From NCBI GenBank assembly GCA_913044155.1, contig CAJWNF010000048.1:1-5386 (forward strand): 5,386 nucleotides of DNA, read 5' to 3'. Under the pieces are notes generated by a model, which saw nothing but the letters and a program-made list of their open reading frames with translations, made no database searches and was not told the DNA's origin. The translations under genes and the position numbers were made by a program. The stretch is from an uncultured Gammaproteobacteria bacterium. GTDB lineage: Bacteria > Pseudomonadota > Gammaproteobacteria > PS1 > Thioglobaceae. This document shows positions 1-5,000 of this stretch, one piece after another. How positions within the stretch are numbered: position 1 is the stretch's first letter; every line of letters begins with the position of its first letter.

Positions 1-62
1 AGTACAAAGGCTATACTTTCAGCAATTGTTTTGTCATCTTCTATTATCAATATATTTTGCAT
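1..62 (-). CDS. Response regulator, N-terminus only (CreB/OmpR-like), cut by window edge
   Basis: Reading leftward from the ATG at 62-60, the frame stays open to the edge and gives about 20 residues beginning MQNILIIEDDKTIAES. This is the first beta strand and acidic pair of a receiver domain: a hydrophobic strand ILII followed by E8-D9-D10, which in this family helps bind the Mg2+ used for phosphorylation of an Asp further on. The following pattern I-A-[DE]-[ST]-x-x-[FY]-x-L resembles the start of CreB and related OmpR/PhoB-family regulators. The output domain and any partner kinase lie outside the window, so the subfamily is inferred from a few residues and from the cre-tag-like sites at 122-148. 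No Shine-Dalgarno sequence is visible before the ATG. The gene is divergent from the small gene at 216. Confidence 0.75.
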   Translation of the reverse strand, partial: MQNILIIEDDKTIAESIAFV

Positions 63-68
63 ATTGGA

Positions 69-102
69 TATTGTAGCTAAAAATAATTATTGTAGTTAAA
101 AA
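69..102. repeat. Tandem 15-bp direct repeat beside the response-regulator start
   Basis: TATTGTAGCTAAAAA at 69-83 is repeated as TATTGTAGTTAAAAA at 88-102, 14 of 15 identical, with start-to-start spacing of 19 bp. It begins 7 bp upstream of the response-regulator ATG. On the minus strand each copy contains TACAAT, which resembles a -10 hexamer, so the repeat may include that gene's promoter, or an operator overlapping it. That role is inferred; the repeat itself is directly visible. Confidence 0.55.
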
Positions 103-121
103 CACATCAAACTGAAGTATC

Positions 122-148
122 TTCATAAAATCTTCACCAAAAATTCAC
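122..148 (+). promoter_or_regulatory. Three 11-bp-spaced TTCAC-type half sites, CreB 'cre tag'-like
   Basis: TTCAT at 122, TTCAC at 133 and TTCAC at 144 sit exactly 11 bp apart. The last two make TTCAC-N6-TTCAC, the form published for the CreBC (BlrAB) recognition tag in Escherichia coli and Aeromonas. OmpR-family regulators commonly bind direct repeats with one helical turn between them. The array lies in the spacer between a response-regulator gene and a rightward gene, 11 bp before a consensus -35 box, a normal position for an activator site. A further in-phase TTCGA at 166 may be chance. Binding is inferred. Confidence 0.5.
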
Positions 149-159
149 TTATAAAACAT

Positions 160-186
160 TTGACATTCGAAATTGGAGCGTAAAAA
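160..186 (+). promoter_or_regulatory. Candidate sigma70-type promoter for the small gene at 216
   Basis: TTGACA at 160-165 matches the -35 consensus perfectly. The best -10 match is TAAAAA at 181-186, four of six bases, with a short 15-bp spacer. The weak -10 and short spacer suggest a promoter that needs an activator, which fits the half-site array just upstream. A start near 193 would give a leader of roughly 20 nt before ATG 216. Confidence 0.4.
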
Positions 187-215
187 TAAAGTCATTGTTT
201 AATATTGGTGGATAT

Positions 216-443
216 ATGTTTCGGACACTGTCAAAAAATATAAAACTTGTTAGGACTATATTTAAGGCTAGAGAACTTGAATCTGATGATATCACAATAA
301 CGATTGAATCAAGGGCCTTAACCGTTAAAAAAGAAATTAATGCCCTGCAATTCAATAAAGCGCTGTATTTATTGGATTTATTAATAAGCGAGCAAAAAGA
401 ACCTCGAACACCCTTGCCACTTTCCTCTCCTGGTGGTAATTGA
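216..443 (+). CDS. Small protein of unknown function, 75 aa
   Basis: The protein is not recognised. It starts MFRTLSKNIKLVRTIFKARE, with a basic N-terminal third. A helix-friendly region around residues 43-59 includes LYLLDLLISEQ, and a Pro/Ser/Gly-rich tail follows. It has no signal peptide, transmembrane segment or cysteine motif. I chose ATG 216 because GGTGGA at 207-212 could serve as a ribosome-binding site, although its 3-nt spacing is short. The frame can be extended to a TTG at 195, but that lies almost on the predicted transcript start. The promoter and half-site array upstream favour a real gene under the control of a response regulator. No paralogue or partner is visible in the window. 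The reverse-strand reading over the same bases is treated as a shadow. Confidence 0.5.
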   Translation: MFRTLSKNIKLVRTIFKARELESDDITITIESRALTVKKEINALQFNKALYLLDLLISEQKEPRTPLPLSSPGGN

Positions 444-456
444 GGTACAAGCTGAA

Positions 457-481
457 GCTGGTGGACGCTCCTTCCACCAGC
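457..481 (+). other. Strong stem-loop just after the 75-aa gene
   Basis: GCTGGTGGA at 457-465 and TCCACCAGC at 473-481 form a perfect 9-bp stem around a 7-nt loop, notably GC-rich for this neighbourhood. It begins 14 nt after the stop codon at 441-443. No T-run follows, so it is not a standard intrinsic terminator. A Rho-linked stop, an RNA-stabilising 3' structure or a processing site are possible. CTGGTGG also occurs at 430-436, at the end of the preceding gene, and could pair with the same CCACCAG arm, giving an alternative fold. Confidence 0.5.
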
Positions 482-512
482 AGATGCTCCAAATTAGAAA
501 ATGTTAATTTAT

Positions 513-677
513 ATGAATAATCAATCTAACAAACAAGATTCAGTTAATACTACTAAAAAGAGTGATTTTTATAGAAGACTCAACACCAATGAGAAGCAAT
601 TTAATAAAGCTAAAGCTTGGTACCATAGCGCTATGCAAAATTCAAATCAAGATAAAGTCATCCATTTAGAACGTTAA
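513..677 (+). CDS. Very small hydrophilic protein of unknown function, 54 aa (tentative)
   Basis: An open frame from ATG 513 to TAA 675-677 encodes a polar peptide beginning MNNQSNKQDSVNTTKKSDFY and ending near DKVIHLER. It has an Asn/Gln/Lys-rich start, then an apparently helical middle containing Arg-Arg-Leu and Lys-Ala-Trp-Tyr, and no membrane segment or cysteine. An in-frame ATG at 501 would add four residues. Neither start has a visible Shine-Dalgarno sequence. Favouring a real gene: the frame fills most of the space between the stem-loop and the next promoter, and its amino-acid content, with Trp, Tyr, His and charged helix residues, reads like protein rather than translated spacer. It could still be chance in AT-rich DNA. 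It may share a transcript with the 75-aa gene. Confidence 0.4.
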   Translation: MNNQSNKQDSVNTTKKSDFYRRLNTNEKQFNKAKAWYHSAMQNSNQDKVIHLER

Positions 678-691
678 ACCAGTAAAAACTC

Positions 692-719
692 CTTACCAAA
701 TATAACGAAGTTATATAAT
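692..719 (+). promoter_or_regulatory. Promoter of the peroxiredoxin gene with an overlapping inverted repeat
   Basis: TATAAT at 714-719 is a perfect -10 hexamer. CTTACC at 692-697, 16 bp upstream, is a weak -35 with three of six matches. The expected transcript start is near 726, giving a leader of about 30 nt that contains the ribosome-binding site. A perfect inverted repeat, ATATAAC-GAA-GTTATAT (700-716), lies in the spacer and covers the first bases of the -10, where a repressor or a MerR-type regulator could act. It does not match a known OxyR or SoxR site. Operator function is inferred. Confidence 0.5.
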
Positions 720-740
720 CAAGCTCCAGTATCTACAAGT

Positions 741-747
741 AAAGGAG
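741..747 (+). promoter_or_regulatory. Ribosome-binding site that fixes a TTG start
   Basis: AAAGGAG ends 7 nt before TTG 755 and is the best Shine-Dalgarno sequence in the window. It supports the rare TTG codon as the true start of the peroxiredoxin, which then carries a complete signal peptide. Confidence 0.7.
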
Positions 748-754
748 TGTAGGT

Positions 755-1294
755 TTGACCCTTTATCTTCAAATAAAAATAAATCTAAAAGTATTTATCA
801 TTTTGATTTTATTGTCAACATGCACATTGGCTGATTTGAAAGTTAACGACATAGCCCCTAACTTTACTCTCAGAGATCAATCTAATGTATTGCAATCCTT
901 AGGCGATTATAAAGGTAGGTGGGTTGTGCTCTATTTTTATCCTAAAGATGACACGCCAGGCTGTACAACACAAGCGTGTGATTTTCGAGATGCAACAGAG
1001 CGTATCATAGCAAGCAAAGCTGTTGTTTTAGGTATAAGCGTAGATAGTGTCGAATCTCATGTCGATTTTGCTGAAAAATATCAAATTCCGTTTTCGTTGC
1101 TTTCTGATGAGTCTGGATATATTTCGAAGCAGTATGATTCTTTTGATGACTTAATTTTTAAGGTGTCCAAAAGGAATACTTTTATCATTGATCCTCAAGG
1201 GAAAATTGCGAGAATATATCACTCCGTTAAGCCTAAAGGCCATTCAGAAATGGTACTGAATGAACTCCGCTCATTACAGCTAACTTATCAATAG
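755..1294 (+). CDS. Exported PrxQ/BCP-type peroxiredoxin, 179 aa
   Basis: This is a thiol peroxidase that should reduce hydrogen peroxide and organic peroxides, using a peroxidatic cysteine and recycling through a thioredoxin-like donor. The active-site pattern PxxxTxxC is seen at P63-T67-C70 (YPKDDTPGCTTQAC). A second cysteine five residues later, C75, is the PrxQ-type resolving cysteine. The conserved Arg before the TFxID strand is R140. Unlike the usual cytoplasmic BCP of about 155 aa, this protein has an extra N-terminus with a hydrophobic core at about 12-22 and a plausible signal peptidase I site after TLA (residue 26), leaving about 153 aa. C23 follows LST, a poor lipobox, so a lipoprotein is less likely. 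The TTG start is supported by AAAGGAG 7 nt upstream. It converges on the GIY-YIG gene with a 26-bp gap and no clear terminator. Fold and catalysis are confident; export is inferred from the leader. Confidence 0.93.
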   Translation: MTLYLQIKINLKVFIILILLSTCTLADLKVNDIAPNFTLRDQSNVLQSLGDYKGRWVVLYFYPKDDTPGCTTQACDFRDATERIIASKAVVLGISVDSVESHVDFAEKYQIPFSLLSDESGYISKQYDSFDDLIFKVSKRNTFIIDPQGKIARIYHSVKPKGHSEMVLNELRSLQLTYQ

Positions 1295-1320
1295 TCTTAA
1301 CTTTTAAACGTGACTATCGG

Positions 1321-1587
1321 TCATGTCTTAATCAATTCTCTTTTTTGAGATTTTGACATTTGTTTGATCTCAAATTCTCTTATTAAGGCTTCTTTTCGGT
1401 TCGCGGATGTTTCTAGATAAACCAGATTACAGGGTCGTCTTGAGAGGGTATATTTAGCGCCGCCTTTTAACTCTCCAGAATGCTGTTTCAGTCTTCTTTC
1501 AATGTCATTTGTGATGCCGCAGTATAGACTTTCATCACAACATTCAAGAATATAAATTATCCAACTATTTTGGTCATTTGATGTCAT
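1321..1587 (-). CDS. GIY-YIG domain protein, YhbQ/UPF0213-like, 88 aa
   Basis: This is a single-domain member of the GIY-YIG nuclease superfamily, the small stand-alone group that includes E. coli YhbQ. Visible elements in order: WIIYIL (9-14), standing for the degenerate GIY strand; LYCGITND (21-28), for YIG; R31-R32 and H36 in the first helix; GAKYT..RRP (43-52); LVYLE (55-59); and the C-terminal KEALIREFEIKQMS (65-78), with E71 the likely metal-binding Glu. Its length is normal for the group. Related proteins have been linked to DNA cleavage or repair, but the biological substrate is unsettled, so only nuclease-like activity is inferred. The ATG at 1587-1585 is preceded by an A/T-rich stretch with at best a weak GGTAAAAG. 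It is divergent from the transporter gene and may share regulation through the palindrome at 1649-1665. Confidence 0.9.
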   Translation of the reverse strand: MTSNDQNSWIIYILECCDESLYCGITNDIERRLKQHSGELKGGAKYTLSRRPCNLVYLETSANRKEALIREFEIKQMSKSQKRELIKT

Positions 1588-1648
1588 AAAAAACTTTTAC
1601 CATGTTTTATATTTATTACTTAGAAAATATATTAAAATGCCCAATTTT

Positions 1649-1665
1649 TTATTATGTCATAATAA
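1649..1665. promoter_or_regulatory. Perfect 17-bp palindrome between divergent genes, candidate operator
   Basis: TTATTATG-T-CATAATAA has 8-bp arms around a single central base. It sits about midway in the 132-bp AT-rich spacer between the GIY-YIG start (1587) and the transporter start (1720), where a dimeric repressor could control one or both genes. AT-rich DNA produces palindromes by chance, so the operator role is inferred. Confidence 0.4.
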
Positions 1666-1700
1666 GTTACAGTAATATATTTGTATTTTTATTGACTATA

Positions 1701-1706
1701 TATAAC
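1701..1706 (+). promoter_or_regulatory. Possible -10 box for the MFS gene
   Basis: TATAAC matches five of six -10 bases, but no good -35 lies at the right distance (TTGTAT at 1681 is 14 bp away). If it is used, transcription would begin near 1713, only a few bases before ATG 1720. That would fit the absence of a Shine-Dalgarno sequence there. Confidence 0.22.
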
Positions 1707-1719
1707 GCACTAGATTGAT

Positions 1720-2964
1720 ATGTTAAATTCTGTATTACGAACAACCTGGCCACTATTTCTTGGGGTTCTTTTTATTGGACTAGGTAACGGCCTTCAGGGC
1801 ACACTAAGTAGTTGGCGTGCTGATTTTGAGGGTTTCTCTGTTATAACTACCGGTTTGGTAATGTCTGGATATTTCGTTGGCGCTCTTTTTAGCTCCCTTT
1901 TGTCTCCTGGACAAATTAAAAAAACTGGCCAAATCAGAACATATGCCGCCTATGCCTCGATCGCATCAACTGCGATATTGATTCAGATACTATTTATTGA
2001 GCCACCAGTTTGGTTTATTTCTCGCTTCCTTTCAGGTTTTTGTATCGCAGGAATCATGATTATTGTTGAGGGTTGGTTAAACTCTATCTCATCTAACGAG
2101 AATCGAGGGCAAATTTTCTCGATGCATATGATTGTTGTCTGGGGTAGTTTAGCTCTAGGGCAAGGCTTATTTGTCGTTGACAATCCTGCAGGCGTTAATT
2201 TGTTTATATTAGCATCTATCTTGCTGTCTATTTCTTTAATACCAATTCTTTTGGCTAATATTAAAGCTCCAGATAATGAAATCCAGGAAACATTGAATGT
2301 GAGAGATTTATGGCGAGCCTCACCTTCAGGAATAATTACTGTAGGCTTTTCTGCACTTGCTTCTGCTGGATTTTTTGGGGTTGGAACAATATATGCAATC
2401 AAGTCAGGATTGTCTATATCTGAAACAGCAATCTTTATGACATTATTTATCGGCTTTGGAGCTCTCTCTCAATGGCCACTAGGCTGGCTTTCTGATAAAA
2501 TTGATCGCAGAAAGGTTATTCTATTATGTTGTGCCGGTGTCATAGGTATTTGTATAGTTTTAGCTATTTTCGAATTCAATACAACCGCTTTCTTATTAAT
2601 TAACGGTTTAATAGGTGCTAGCACTTTACCTTTATATTCTATAGGTGTGGCTCAAACTAACGATCGCTTAGAGCCAAAACAAATGATTAGTGCAAGCGGA
2701 ACGATAGTTCTTGTTTATAGTGTTTTTGCGGCACTAGGTCCGCTCACTGTAAGTTTCTTTCTCAGTAGTTTTGATCAGTTTGGTTTTTTATTGTTTTTAG
2801 GTATTGTGCACATCACAATTGCAGTTATTGTCCTTCTAATGATGTTTGTTCATAAGGATGTTGAAGATACTGATCAGGCAAACTTCCAGGTTATGACGCA
2901 TCGACCTAGTACGGTCGCTATGGAAGTGATAGCTGAAGAGGCTATAGAATCACAAACGGAATGA
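1720..2964 (+). CDS. MFS transporter, YcaD-like, 414 aa
   Basis: This is a 12-helix inner-membrane carrier of the major facilitator superfamily; the substrate is unknown. Hydrophobic segments fall at roughly 10-30, 41-62, 72-93, 95-118, 133-152, 158-180, 204-226, 235-255, 265-284, 288-312, 325-348 and 353-377. A clear motif A lies between helices 8 and 9 (GWLSDKIDRRK, 255-265), with a degenerate copy between 2 and 3 (GQIKKTGQIR, 64-73). The N-terminal LGNGLQGTLSSWRA, the segment VMSGYFVGAL and the E117-G-W-L-N...N128-R-G signature after helix 4 are typical of the YcaD-like subgroup. Residues 378-414 form an acidic, probably cytoplasmic tail. No Shine-Dalgarno sequence precedes ATG 1720, but this start gives the family's normal N-terminus. 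The gene is monocistronic by layout: divergent from the GIY-YIG gene, and 12 bp from the convergent dioxygenase gene. Confidence 0.92.
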   Translation: MLNSVLRTTWPLFLGVLFIGLGNGLQGTLSSWRADFEGFSVITTGLVMSGYFVGALFSSLLSPGQIKKTGQIRTYAAYASIASTAILIQILFIEPPVWFISRFLSGFCIAGIMIIVEGWLNSISSNENRGQIFSMHMIVVWGSLALGQGLFVVDNPAGVNLFILASILLSISLIPILLANIKAPDNEIQETLNVRDLWRASPSGIITVGFSALASAGFFGVGTIYAIKSGLSISETAIFMTLFIGFGALSQWPLGWLSDKIDRRKVILLCCAGVIGICIVLAIFEFNTTAFLLINGLIGASTLPLYSIGVAQTNDRLEPKQMISASGTIVLVYSVFAALGPLTVSFFLSSFDQFGFLLFLGIVHITIAVIVLLMMFVHKDVEDTDQANFQVMTHRPSTVAMEVIAEEAIESQTE

Positions 2965-2971
2965 AATATAT

Positions 2972-2987
2972 ACTATCTACTGATAGT
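2972..2987. terminator. Short hairpin at the convergent junction, possible weak bidirectional terminator
   Basis: ACTATC and GATAGT form a 6-bp stem around a 4-nt loop. It lies in the 12-bp gap after the transporter stop and overlaps the dioxygenase stop codon. The position suits a shared terminator, but the stem is AT-rich and only three T's follow on the plus strand, so the call is weak. Confidence 0.3.
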
Positions 2988-3795
2988 TTGATTGTAACCA
3001 GTTGTCCTCTGGATAATGGCTATTCTGATCTACAAAATGAAGGGTAAAAGCTTGACGAGATTTTGAAGAACTATTTGCGGCACTATAGTGGGGCAATTGT
3101 CCATGCAATACAATTAAAGTGCCAGCTTCAACTTCAAATATATCTAGGGGCTTTTTGGGCCAAGGTTCCTCATCCAAAATATCAAATTCTGTACCTCCGT
3201 TAGATGACAAGTGAAAGCGTTTCTTTAGTGGAGTTTTGTGTCCACCAGTTAACGCTTGAAGGCAACCATTTTCTCTATCGGCTTTTTCTAAGGCAAACCA
3301 AAACCCAATACAACTCATAGGTTCAGTATACAAAAAAGTTGAATCCTGATGAAGTCCAACCTCACCTCCAATTCCTGGTTGCTTGAAGATATGCATTGAT
3401 TGCAAAGCTCTTGGTTTTTTCATGCCAAGTTGCTTTGCCAATCCAGTAAGACCTAGCTCTTTGGTTATTTTTTTATATATAGGGTCTAGTATGTGTTGGG
3501 CGTGACCAATTTTATTAATGGCTACCTGCTTGGGTACAGTTAGATTGCCATCCTTGTCTATCGCCTTTTCCTCAAAGAAAAAACGTATTTGGTCACCTGA
3601 ACCTAAAAAATAATCATCGCTAGCTCTTTCTTGCTCATTTGTAGTGAAAATCGTGCGCCTCGATGGCGGCTGAAATTTTTCGATCAAGTAACTTGCACGA
3701 TCAATTAAAAGGTTTCTTTGATTGCTGTCCATAAAATCATCAATAACTAAATAGCCATTTTTATTAAAAGATTTTATTTGACTTTCTGTAATCAT
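2977..3795 (-). CDS. PHYHD1-like Fe(II)/2-oxoglutarate dioxygenase (PhyH family), 272 aa
   Basis: This is a non-heme iron oxygenase of the phytanoyl-CoA dioxygenase family, expected to couple 2-oxoglutarate decarboxylation to hydroxylation of an unknown substrate. The iron triad is H149-x-D151 (GLHQDSTFLYTEP) plus a distal histidine, probably H236 (LPHYSAAN). R247 in SRQAFTLHF is the likely 2-oxoglutarate-binding Arg. Segments such as SGDQIRFFFEE (66-76), INKIGHA (93-99), QSMHIFKQP (132-140), GGEV (143-146) and the C-terminal ENGCLQ and NWLQ elements resemble animal PHYHD1 closely from memory, more than phytanoyl-CoA hydroxylase itself. The length is close to the family norm and the protein is cytoplasmic, with no signal peptide. 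Upstream of ATG 3795 there is no Shine-Dalgarno sequence. It lies 109 bp downstream of alr on the same strand; that gap has a palindrome and room for its own promoter. The family and metal site are confident; the substrate is unknown. Confidence 0.92.
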   Translation of the reverse strand: MITESQIKSFNKNGYLVIDDFMDSNQRNLLIDRASYLIEKFQPPSRRTIFTTNEQERASDDYFLGSGDQIRFFFEEKAIDKDGNLTVPKQVAINKIGHAQHILDPIYKKITKELGLTGLAKQLGMKKPRALQSMHIFKQPGIGGEVGLHQDSTFLYTEPMSCIGFWFALEKADRENGCLQALTGGHKTPLKKRFHLSSNGGTEFDILDEEPWPKKPLDIFEVEAGTLIVLHGQLPHYSAANSSSKSRQAFTLHFVDQNSHYPEDNWLQSNYQ

Positions 3796-3847
3796 GAATA
3801 AAGCTAGTCTTGTCTATATTTCTAATTAAATAATACCATTATCAAGC

Positions 3848-3861
3848 TCTAAATCTTTAGA
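3848..3861. promoter_or_regulatory. 14-bp palindrome upstream of the dioxygenase gene
   Basis: TCTAAA-TC-TTTAGA is a perfect inverted repeat 53 bp upstream of the dioxygenase ATG. A weak promoter could follow it on the minus strand: TTGATA at 3845-3840, then AAATAT at 3821-3816 with an 18-bp spacer. An operator for independent control of the dioxygenase is possible but unproven. The same gap holds a smaller TCTCT-CAA-AGAGA hairpin at 3873-3885, just past the alr stop, with no T-run. Confidence 0.3.
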
Positions 3862-3904
3862 TCTAGCATTTATCTCTCAAAGAGAAATTTGTAGCTATAA
3901 GATT

Positions 3905-4987
3905 CTAATTGGAGATATATTTTTTATATACCCGTCTAGTAATTTTAGACATTATTTCATAAGAGATTGTGTTGCAATATTCAGCCACCTCATTGATTGC
4001 TATGTTGTTGCCAAACAATTCAACTTTGTCGCCGATTTGTGGGTTGGGGATATTTGTAAGATCAACAGTCAACATGTCCATCGAAACTCTGCCCACTATT
4101 CTTGACCTAGTGTGATTAATAAATACCGGTGTACCGTCTTTGGCATGCCTTGGGTAGCCATCTGCATAACCTGCTGCGACTACTCCAATCAACATGTCTT
4201 GAGGGCAAACAAAACGTGAGCCGTAGCCGATACCTTGTCCTTTTTCGAAATGCTTTATTGAAATAAGCTCAGATGACAATGTCATCGATGGGATTAAGTT
4301 TTTTTGATATCTCGCCTCACTAAATGGTGACGATCCATAGAGCATTATCCCTGGCCTGTTATAGTTTTTGTGAGAGTTCCTCCAAGCGACTATACCAGCA
4401 GAATTTGCAATTGAGGATTGATGTCCAGTTGAAGCTACAATTTTGTTAAAGCTGTCAATTTGTTTCTGAGTAAATATGTCGTAAGGCTCATCGGCTTTAG
4501 AAAAGTGCGTCATTAATACAATTTTATTAACGTTGGCACTATTTTCAAGTAACTTAATTGCCTGATAAAATTCTTTTTCATGAAAGCCAAGACGACACAT
4601 TCCTGAATCATATTTGACAAATACTGTAATCTGTTTTGCAAGTTTTGCCTTAACTAGCCATTCCAGTTGCATCGAGTTACAGACGACAGTCATTAAATTG
4701 AGTTCTTCAACCAGAGAAAGCTCGCTAAGCTCAAATATTCCCTCAAGAAGCAAGATCGGCGTATTTTCTATGCCAGATTCTCTCAATTCCAAAGCTTCTT
4801 CGATACAGGCAACGCCAAAGGCATCGGCCACATTGTCCAGGTGTTTTGCTACTCTAATCGATCCATGGCCATATGCGTCAGCCTTTATAACTGCAATTGC
4901 TTTTGAAGAAGGCGCCAGAGATTTGGCATAAAGAAAGTTATCCTTTATGGATTCAAGATTGATTATAGCGGTGCATGCTCTAGCCAT
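3905..4987 (-). CDS. alr: Alanine racemase (Alr/DadX), 360 aa
   Basis: This PLP enzyme interconverts L- and D-alanine in the cytoplasm. The cofactor lysine is K35 in the diagnostic AVIKADAYGHG. The opposite catalytic base is Y255 in GIGYGSRF. R211 in NRPGIMLYG is the Arg that contacts the PLP ring nitrogen, and R132 in MCRLGF and the VSMDM segment (301-305) complete the usual active-site set. The N-terminal TIM-barrel domain and C-terminal beta domain are both complete, with normal length. The ATG at 4987-4985 follows the dadA stop after 13 bp, with no Shine-Dalgarno sequence in the AT-rich gap, so translation may depend on coupling or on unstructured AU-rich RNA. Linkage to dadA is the arrangement of the catabolic racemase DadX, which feeds D-alanine to the dehydrogenase. 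Whether it is also the only racemase for cell-wall synthesis cannot be seen here. Confidence 0.97.
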   Translation of the reverse strand: MARACTAIINLESIKDNFLYAKSLAPSSKAIAVIKADAYGHGSIRVAKHLDNVADAFGVACIEEALELRESGIENTPILLLEGIFELSELSLVEELNLMTVVCNSMQLEWLVKAKLAKQITVFVKYDSGMCRLGFHEKEFYQAIKLLENSANVNKIVLMTHFSKADEPYDIFTQKQIDSFNKIVASTGHQSSIANSAGIVAWRNSHKNYNRPGIMLYGSSPFSEARYQKNLIPSMTLSSELISIKHFEKGQGIGYGSRFVCPQDMLIGVVAAGYADGYPRHAKDGTPVFINHTRSRIVGRVSMDMLTVDLTNIPNPQIGDKVELFGNNIAINEVAEYCNTISYEIMSKITRRVYKKYISN

Positions 4988-5000
4988 AAATTAATAAATA

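Noticed and set aside
149..355. 68-aa minus-strand frame over the 75-aa gene
   Set aside because: It overlaps the better-supported plus-strand gene and its promoter, has no ribosome-binding site, and shows no recognisable features.
388..506. Frame reading past the 75-aa stop in another phase (EVQAEAGGRSFHQQML...), suggesting a frameshifted longer protein
   Set aside because: It has no start codon with support, the hairpin explains much of its sequence, and no family match supports a fusion across the stop.
1333..1352. TCTC-T6-GAGA near the GIY-YIG stop as a terminator for the peroxiredoxin
   Set aside because: It is a four-base stem inside coding sequence, with the T-run in the loop rather than after the stem.
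1692..1720. TTGACT (1692) with TTGATA (1715) as the transporter promoter
   Set aside because: Transcription would begin after the start codon, which is incompatible with the family's N-terminus being encoded from 1720.
1983..2402. 139-aa minus-strand frame
   Set aside because: It lies entirely inside the transporter gene, antisense to it, and has no family features.
3873..3885. TCTCT-CAA-AGAGA hairpin as the alr terminator
   Set aside because: The stem is only 5 bp and no T-run follows on the minus strand, so it is too weak to call.
4614..4931. 105-aa plus-strand frame
   Set aside because: It is antisense within the alanine racemase gene; its Ser-rich translation is typical of a shadow frame.
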